DNA of 41,887 nucleotides from a virus. Each line of letters starts with the position of its first letter. Positions within the stretch are counted from its first letter, which is position 1. Positions 37,122 to 41,887 of this stretch are shown here, piece after piece. The stretch is from positions 1-41,887 of the IMG/VR virus record IMGVR_UViG_3300046675_000122. The stretch is one strand, 5' to 3'. The position numbers and the translations under genes were made by a program. The notes under the pieces are model-generated. The model saw only the letters and a list, made by a program, of their open reading frames with translations. It had not been told where the DNA came from and did no database searches.

Positions 37122-38353
37122 GACGTCTTGGTGATCTTCAAGTAGCCTTGGTCGACACCCCATGCCTGCGACGCCTGCACGCCCTTGATCTGCACCCCGA
37201 TCACAGGCGAGCCGGAGCCCGGGACAGTGATGATTCCCTTGAGTTCCACCGTCTGCGACCCGGCGACCCGCTGTATCGGCAACGTGCCACTGCCCTGCGC
37301 GGTCTGCGCATAGGAAGCATCTCCGGTAGTGGTCTGGGCGCCGACGACGCGCCCGAATACCGTCGCACCGCCGACCGAGCACTGCACGCCGAATTGCGCG
37401 CCCTGAGTGCCCGCTGCCGGATGAGCGATCAGGACTGCTTGATATTCCCACTGCGAGCCTGTAGGCACGGTGAGGCCGGTGAAGACGTTAGTCACGGTCT
37501 GCGCCGCAGCGTTGGTCTGCGAACCCAATACCTGGAAGTTGACCTGATTCCCGAGTCCCGTCGTCCCTTGCGTACCCTGATTGCCTTGCGGGCCTTGCGA
37601 TCCATTCGATCCCGCGGCACCTTGGTCGCCCTTGGCGCCCTGTGCACCTGGACTCCCTTGCGCGCCGGGAGAGCCTTGGGCGCCAGGAGTGCCTGCCGTT
37701 CCCTGCGAACCCGGAGAACCCTGTGCACCAGGAGAACCTTGGGCTCCCGGACTTCCCTGCGCCCCCGGACTGCCGGTCGCTCCTTGTGTACCCTGATCGC
37801 CTTGCGCGCCAGGAGCGCCGGCGGTTCCTTGTGTTCCTTGACTGCCTTGCGCGCCTGTCGAACCAGCAGTTCCCTGCGTGCCCTGACTGCCTTGCGCACC
37901 GGGAGCTCCGGTGGCGCCTTGTGCGCCTTGATCTCCCTGAGCACCAGTGGTTCCGATAGCCCCTTGTGCACCCTGATCTCCTTGTGCTCCCGCGGCACCT
38001 GAAGTCCCCTGTGTTCCTTGTGTCCCTTGATCGCCCTGTGCACCCTGCGTTCCGGTGGTGCCAGTACTGCCCTGAGTGCCCTGCGTACCTTGAGTGCCTT
38101 GCGTCCCCTGCGAGCCCTGTGCGCCTGGACTTCCTGTCGCGCCCTGCACACCTTGCGGACCTTGCGCGCCACTTCCCGCTGCGCCTTGGGCGCCTTGATC
38201 TCCTTGCGGTCCCTGTGGCCCACCGAACGCGCCCTGCGCCCCTTGGGGGCCTTGCGGCCCCTGTGATCCGGGCACGTAAGGGACGCCGTTGATCGTGTCG
38301 ACGAAGAGATCGCCGATACGTCCGGTTGCGACCTGCAGGCGGGTGCTTGCCAT
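37118..38353 (-). CDS. collagen-like fibre protein, 411 aa
   Basis: The N-terminal 28 residues form an attachment part. They are followed by about 79 Gly-X-Y triplets, residues 29 to about 268, rich in GAQ, GTQ and GDQ and containing many Thr (GTTGTQGAQGDQG). A few interruptions (GAFGGPQ, GSGAQG) break the triplets. The remaining 140 residues form a beta-rich C-terminal head (NVFTGLTVPTGSQWEYQAV, VELKGIITVPG). Such repeats make a collagen triple helix in phage side fibres. Hydroxylation of Pro is not expected, but Thr and Gln could be modified. Glycosyltransferase genes flank it on both sides. Confidence 0.92.
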   Translation of the reverse strand: MASTRLQVATGRIGDLFVDTINGVPYVPGSQGPQGPQGAQGAFGGPQGPQGDQGAQGAAGSGAQGPQGVQGATGSPGAQGSQGTQGTQGTQGTQGSTGTTGTQGAQGDQGTQGTQGTSGAAGAQGDQGAQGAIGTTGAQGDQGAQGATGAPGAQGSQGTQGTAGSTGAQGSQGTQGTAGAPGAQGDQGTQGATGSPGAQGSPGAQGSPGAQGSPGSQGTAGTPGAQGSPGAQGSPGAQGAKGDQGAAGSNGSQGPQGNQGTQGTTGLGNQVNFQVLGSQTNAAAQTVTNVFTGLTVPTGSQWEYQAVLIAHPAAGTQGAQFGVQCSVGGATVFGRVVGAQTTTGDASYAQTAQGSGTLPIQRVAGSQTVELKGIITVPGSGSPVIGVQIKGVQASQAWGVDQGYLKITKTS

Positions 38354-39043
38354 CTACGCAACTCTCGATACCTTCCACTCGGTTGTCACCCCGGTAACGG
38401 CAGGCGCCGGAGCTTCCTTCCACGTATAGACGTGATGCCCGAAGTGCCCGAGATGCCTGCTCGCGGTGTGGTCGACCAATACCTTGAATCCCGCCTCCCG
38501 CACGCGCTGGCAGAACGGATTGTCCTCCGTCGAGATTTCCTTCTGCGCCTCGTCGTAATAGGGCAGGAACCACGGGCGCGGCACCTTATCGAACACCTGC
38601 GCTTCGATCAGGCAAAAGCCGAATCCCGTGTACCACGCTTCCTCCATCGCAACCGAGTTCTCGCCCGTGTGCATCATCCCCGAGCGGTCGGCCTTCGTCG
38701 CCGTGAACTCGAATGGCGTCTGCCGCTTCGGGTAGTTGCAGGCGACGTAGGGCAGTCGGCGGGAGAGCAGCATCTCCATCAGGTTCGGGTTGAACACCAT
38801 GTCGTCGTCGATGAAGAGGACGTGCGTGCAGCCCCATCGCATCGCGCCGTTGACCAGTTCCTCCCGGTTGTTCGGGATGTTGCTCGACTGGCGAATGAAC
38901 ATCCTGATGTCAAAGCCGGACGCTTCCGAGCGCGAGCGCAGCACCTGCGAGCACATCATCATCTCGGCCAGCGACTGCGCGAAGAAGATCGGGACGTAGC
39001 CCGCCGATGGGATACAGACGGCAACGCGGATTTTCTCGCTCAT
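38354..39043 (-). CDS. GT-A-type glycosyltransferase, 229 aa
   Basis: Contains VAVCIPSAGYVPIFFAQSL at the start and THVLFIDDDMVFNPNLMEMLL, where FIDDDM (77-82) is the metal-binding DxD motif of GT-A enzymes. NNREELV (58-64) and EDNPFCQRVREAG are also typical. Enzymes of this type transfer sugars onto proteins or glycans. The gene precedes the collagen-like fibre gene by one base and is itself preceded by a 54-aa protein (ATGA overlap). Substrate unknown; the neighbouring fibre is the obvious candidate. Confidence 0.87.
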   Translation of the reverse strand: MSEKIRVAVCIPSAGYVPIFFAQSLAEMMMCSQVLRSRSEASGFDIRMFIRQSSNIPNNREELVNGAMRWGCTHVLFIDDDMVFNPNLMEMLLSRRLPYVACNYPKRQTPFEFTATKADRSGMMHTGENSVAMEEAWYTGFGFCLIEAQVFDKVPRPWFLPYYDEAQKEISTEDNPFCQRVREAGFKVLVDHTASRHLGHFGHHVYTWKEAPAPAVTGVTTEWKVSRVA

Positions 39044-39204
39044 GCCTGATTCTCCGCTGCGGGAGCAACCCACTTCTCGCCCATTGCCTGCAATTCGGCC
39101 TGAACCTGATTGAACGCCGACTCTAGCAATGCGCGTTGCGTCTGGTACAACTGCAACTTGGTCAGCAGGTGCGCCCGCTTTTCTGTCCACAGTGCTTCGT
39201 CCAT
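39040..39204 (-). CDS. small helical protein, 54 aa
   Basis: Starts MDEALWTEKRAHLLTKLQ and is predicted to be one long helix (LYQTQRALLESAFNQVQAELQAMG), probably a dimeric coiled coil. GAGGGAACGAGAG lies upstream of the ATG at 39204, and the TGA overlaps the glycosyltransferase start (ATGA). It fills an otherwise empty stretch between the peptidase and glycosyltransferase genes. No family recognised. Confidence 0.65.
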   Translation of the reverse strand: MDEALWTEKRAHLLTKLQLYQTQRALLESAFNQVQAELQAMGEKWVAPAAENQA

Positions 39205-39230
39205 CTCTCGTTCCCTCTCGTTTGGTTTGG

Positions 39231-40463
39231 TTATGCTACTCGCCGCGCAAAGGGTGATCCGACGGGCGTCTGCGCGGTGATGCCCGTGAAGTGTCCTGCG
39301 GCCAGGATGTCGTAGAGCGCGAGCATCGACTTCTGGCCGAAGTCGGCGGCAACCGTGAGGTTCTTGGTGTAACTGTCGTTGAACTCATGCACCTCGGAGA
39401 GTTGCGCAACCGGAGCTCCTGTCGTCGTGCCATTCACCGCCCAGTAGGTCGTGGCACCCACCGGGATGCTGGTGATGAGCGCCACGCCAAGCCTTGCGTT
39501 GATCGCCGGTTGCCAGAAGGCATCGAGCGCGCTCCCCTGCCCCGTGTAGTAGCCGCCCGGCGGGTCGGACGATGTGTGGTTGCCATCGAGAACGTGCCAG
39601 TCCATGAAGATGCCGCACTCTCCAAAAGAGAGTTCCCGCGTCAGGACCGTTCGCGGCTTCGTTACCGTCTCGAAGAGATTGGTCGTGTCCGAGAAGTGGC
39701 GGTTGAGGTCGTTGTTCGTTCCCGCCGTCACTTGGAACTGCGCGCGGCAGTGACCGCCGTCCCGGCCGGGAGCATTGACCAGAGGCAGGATGACCCAGTT
39801 GAAGGCGTTGCGGAGAGCGATGGCTTCGGCGTCCCCGCCACATAGCCACTCGATCGCCTTGCGGAAGCAGGTCGTCGCCCAACACTCCCCCGCGTGGACG
39901 CCGGAGATGAGTCCCGCGGTTTTCTTGCCGATGCGCCCCGTCTGGATCTTGAAGCCGTAGAGCGGATAAGACGCGACCGTTCGTCCCAGCTCGTCCGTCT
40001 GCGTCGAGTAGGTGTCGACGATAAAGTTGGAGCCGCCCTGCAACTGCTGGATGTAGGGCAGATGGGCAACGGTATTGGTGAGCCAGTCGGTGATGACGTC
40101 GTAGCCTTCGAGCATCTCGCGCGCGAACCAGACGTCGTTCTGGGCGAAGGGCGCGGTCGGCTGGCAGGTGACGATGCCGCCCGTGTGCGAGACAAGCTGC
40201 GCCGGGAACCAGGAGAGGCCGTCGTAGGAGAAGAATCCCGTCTCGTTCGCATTCCACGGGTGGATGAGGGCCGCGTCCGAGAACTTGAACTGCGGGGTGA
40301 GCCCGTTCACTCCAGACGCCTTGATGGCCGGGGTCTGCGAGTTCGGCCCGTTGCCCTCGTAGATCGTTGTTCTCGGGACGAGCGTAATCACGCTACCCGC
40401 GACCGAGGACGACGGGTCGGCGCTGTTGCAATGCCCCTGCGAAGTGTCGAGGGTAATCGCCAT
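39231..40463 (-). CDS. M14 zinc-carboxypeptidase-like virion protein, 410 aa
   Basis: The first 110 residues are a beta-rich attachment domain (SVITLVPRTTIYEG, FFSYDGLSWFPAQL). The rest carries M14 metallopeptidase hallmarks: SGVHAGECWA with HxxE (H190, E193), NDLNRHF with the substrate-binding NR (254-255), FMDWHVLDG with H290, and VHEFNDSY with E360 as candidate catalytic Glu. M14 enzymes remove C-terminal or peptidoglycan-peptide residues using zinc. Encoded amid fibre genes, it may digest host surface peptide or peptidoglycan during entry. The start is fixed by the ATG at 40463, which overlaps the LamG-like stop by one base (TGATG). Confidence 0.82.
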   Translation of the reverse strand: MAITLDTSQGHCNSADPSSSVAGSVITLVPRTTIYEGNGPNSQTPAIKASGVNGLTPQFKFSDAALIHPWNANETGFFSYDGLSWFPAQLVSHTGGIVTCQPTAPFAQNDVWFAREMLEGYDVITDWLTNTVAHLPYIQQLQGGSNFIVDTYSTQTDELGRTVASYPLYGFKIQTGRIGKKTAGLISGVHAGECWATTCFRKAIEWLCGGDAEAIALRNAFNWVILPLVNAPGRDGGHCRAQFQVTAGTNNDLNRHFSDTTNLFETVTKPRTVLTRELSFGECGIFMDWHVLDGNHTSSDPPGGYYTGQGSALDAFWQPAINARLGVALITSIPVGATTYWAVNGTTTGAPVAQLSEVHEFNDSYTKNLTVAADFGQKSMLALYDILAAGHFTGITAQTPVGSPFARRVA

Positions 40464-41248
40464 CAGCCAAGCAGTGCGCCGTAGGGGCGATTGAGGGATG
40501 CCGCCGGAGCCGACGGCGTGAACGCATGGGCGAAACGCACCATTTGCCGCCTGAACGGGGACGGAAACGGCGAGGAAACGCCCTGCACTACGGCGGTTGC
40601 GGTAGTCAGCAGCAGATGGTTCTGGCTCCAGTCACGGCCGTTCGCCCAGTCGAGGGTGATGAGCCCCGGTGCGACACTCTGCGGACCGAAATTGAGGGCG
40701 CGGGCGAACTCGTCGGCGGTCAGGATGCGGCTCCATCGGGTAATGCGAAAGAGGTAGCCGAAGAAGTTGCGCGCGACCCCACCCGTCCTGCCGCCGATGA
40801 CCGATGGTTGGTTGGTCGATAGATTGATCGAGCCTGTTCCGTTCGTGGCAGTCCCATCGTTGGTCGCCAGACCACCGGCATTGATCGACAAATAGTTGTG
40901 AATGTTGGTGGCCGTCACGCTGCCGTCCCAACTCGAGCACCACGTATAGAAATTCCCCGTCGCCAGGGCAACCGTCCCGGCACGCGATGGCTGCGTCGCA
41001 GTTGCGCTGTCCGCTCCGAAGGCCCCAAATCCGCCGCCCAGAGCATAGTTGACGCGGATACCGTTCGCTGCCGACGAGGAGCAGTTGGAGAACAGATACT
41101 GATTGTTGGCGCCGTTGGTGCCTGTAGGCGTGAACTGCACGAAGATGCTCTGCTCGCCGAGCACCATGCACGGGTTTGCCGCGATCTCCATCTGCTGCGA
41201 GACGCCGTCGTGGAACGACGAGATGACGGGTACGGGCTGGCGGATCAT
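40463..41248 (-). CDS. LamG/concanavalin-like virion protein, 261 aa
   Basis: Beta-rich protein with the pattern of a LamG/concanavalin A-like sandwich: SIFVQFTPTG, the glycine-rich NYALGGGFGAFG, NFYTWCSSWDGS, GGRTGGVARNFFGYLFRITRWSRILTADEF in parts (FFGYLFRITRWSR) and a WANGRDWS end. The FGYLFRITRWSRILTADE segment corresponds to the conserved strand of this fold. It probably binds carbohydrate as a fibre tip or adsorption factor. The start at 41248 lies upstream of an HNH gene in this version, while the left-edge allele at 282 is directly preceded by the 177-aa gene. Confidence 0.82.
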   Translation of the reverse strand: MIRQPVPVISSFHDGVSQQMEIAANPCMVLGEQSIFVQFTPTGTNGANNQYLFSNCSSSAANGIRVNYALGGGFGAFGADSATATQPSRAGTVALATGNFYTWCSSWDGSVTATNIHNYLSINAGGLATNDGTATNGTGSINLSTNQPSVIGGRTGGVARNFFGYLFRITRWSRILTADEFARALNFGPQSVAPGLITLDWANGRDWSQNHLLLTTATAVVQGVSSPFPSPFRRQMVRFAHAFTPSAPAASLNRPYGALLG

Positions 41249-41283
41249 GTGTACTGGATTGCCGTTTGTGATAAAATGCCGAG

Positions 41284-41793
41284 ATGAGACACGATTTCGT
41301 ATGCGCTCATTGTGCGTCTCCGTTCTCGGTAGAGAATCCGAGACGACGAGACTGGCCGAAATTTTGTTGTCGCTCTTGCGCGAACGAAAGTCGCACGGGA
41401 CAGACAGGGCCGCTTGCTCGAAACTTCAAGGGCGGATGTCTTAGTCCAGCCGGATACCGAATGATCCGAATAAACGGTAAGCGCGGCCTCGAACATCGGC
41501 TTCTGATGGAAGCGCATCTTGGTCGCCCTCTTATAGCTACCGAGCACGTTCATCACATCAACGGAGTGAAGACAGACAATCGCATGGAGAACTTGGAGTT
41601 GCTTTCCGCGAAAGAGCACTCTGCAAAGCACTTCCGACGATTTCGCACAGACACGCATAAACAATGTGCGCTTTGCCTTCTCGTTCTTCCGAGAACATCT
41701 TTTTTCATAAGAAAAAAGACCAGTGAAGGAAGTGATCCAAGTCATAGTTATTGCAAAGAGTGCATGAGAATCAAGTATATTGATTCACGATAG
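41284..41793 (+). CDS. HNH homing endonuclease (free-standing)
   Basis: 169-residue protein encoded on the plus strand against the late genes. N-terminal zinc fingers (CAHC at 7-10; CCRSC at 28-32) are followed by an HNH_3-type nuclease core: EHRLLMEAHLG (70-80), EHVHHINGVKTDNR (87-100) and MENLELLS (101-108). A second Cys set (CALC at 128-131, CKEC at 157-160) ends the protein. The gene is less GC-rich than its surroundings. Its 3' end overlaps the C-terminal codons of the virion gene on the opposite strand by 23 bases. A possible -10 element (GATAAA) lies just before the ATG. The left-edge allele lacks this gene. Confidence 0.88.
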   Translation: MRHDFVCAHCASPFSVENPRRRDWPKFCCRSCANESRTGQTGPLARNFKGGCLSPAGYRMIRINGKRGLEHRLLMEAHLGRPLIATEHVHHINGVKTDNRMENLELLSAKEHSAKHFRRFRTDTHKQCALCLLVLPRTSFFIRKKTSEGSDPSHSYCKECMRIKYIDSR

Positions 41794-41887
41794 GCGTGTA
41801 GTAGACGACGTTACCCGACGCGGCAAGTCCCGCCGTCGTCGTGGTCGTCACGTTCTGGGCGATGTAGAGACAGTGGTTTGGCGGACA
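41771..41887 (-). CDS. 177-aa virion protein, C-terminal fragment (right-edge allele)
   Basis: The last 38 codons and stop of the homologue of the gene at 279-812, cut by the right window edge. The encoded end reads GNVVYYTPIVNQYT, against TPIINQYT in the left allele, and most base differences are synonymous. The HNH gene follows immediately, so the insertion preserved the full coding end of this gene. Confidence 0.8.
   Translation of the reverse strand, partial: CPPNHCLYIAQNVTTTTTAGLAASGNVVYYTPIVNQYT

Larger units (their letters stand above)
40967..41887. repeat. Right copy of imperfect terminal overlap
   Basis: Right-hand counterpart of 1-395. It matches except for an insertion of about 520 bases (roughly 41257-41770) carrying an HNH gene, plus about 19 point differences that are much denser on the right side of the insertion. 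Confidence 0.85.

Noticed and set aside
37555-38270. Short-period repeat that might suggest CRISPR or satellite DNA
   Set aside because: The repeat is the Gly-X-Y coding pattern of the collagen-like protein in frame, with no constant direct repeats or spacers.
1-41887. tRNA genes and integrase
   Set aside because: No clear T-loop with acceptor pairing, and no tyrosine or serine recombinase motifs, were seen. A tRNAscan or profile search could still find divergent ones.

Overview
The window is the nearly complete genome of a tailed double-stranded DNA phage, about 41 kb and GC-rich (roughly 60% or more by eye), of podovirus type. A P22-type large portal, a scaffolding protein, an HK97-fold capsid protein, gp4-like and gp10-like connector proteins and a run of ejection-type internal proteins point to short-tailed morphology. 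The host is probably a Gram-negative, high-GC bacterium, but nothing in the sequence fixes it. The two window ends are alternative versions of one locus (1-395 against 40967-41887), so the molecule is circular or circularly permuted. The ends differ by point changes and by an HNH endonuclease gene present only at the right end.

Layout: (1) 13246 down to 1 on the minus strand, continuing across the window edge into 41248 down to 22343, is one long late region. It holds small terminase, large terminase, an ADP-ribosyltransferase-like protein, portal, scaffold and capsid, then tail fibres, a LamG lectin-like protein, an M14 carboxypeptidase-like protein, two glycosyltransferases flanking a collagen-like fibre, connector proteins, a GNAT protein, ejection proteins including an S74-chaperone protein, another fibre, and finally lysis genes with a lysozyme-membrane fusion. 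(2) 13596-14972 (plus) is a cluster of small early genes. (3) 15040-16653 (minus) is a small operon with a cytosine-C5 methyltransferase, a replication-associated-like protein, a RusA resolvase and a Cys-rich protein. (4) 16654-17102 is a divergent control region with a large inverted repeat enclosing three hairpins, an FNR-type palindrome and a strong sigma70-like promoter. (5) 17103-22321 (plus) is the early/recombination operon: a small putative regulator, small membrane and Cys-rich proteins, an ssDNA-binding-like protein, a PD-(D/E)XK exonuclease, NinB, an HTH protein and a Lar-type anti-restriction protein.

Genes are very tightly packed. ATGA or TGATG stop/start overlaps are the rule, so translational coupling is probably general. 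I see no DNA polymerase, helicase, primase, integrase, tRNA or CRISPR array. The phage probably relies on host replication proteins plus its own recombination module (exonuclease, ssDNA-binding-like protein, NinB, RusA) and protects its DNA by methylation and Lar-type restriction alleviation.

The most interesting parts are the collagen-like fibre between a glycosyltransferase and a glycosyltransferase-methyltransferase fusion, the homing-endonuclease polymorphism at the contig ends, the ADP-ribosyltransferase in the packaging operon, the virion-locus M14 peptidase, and the structured control region at 16845-16945.
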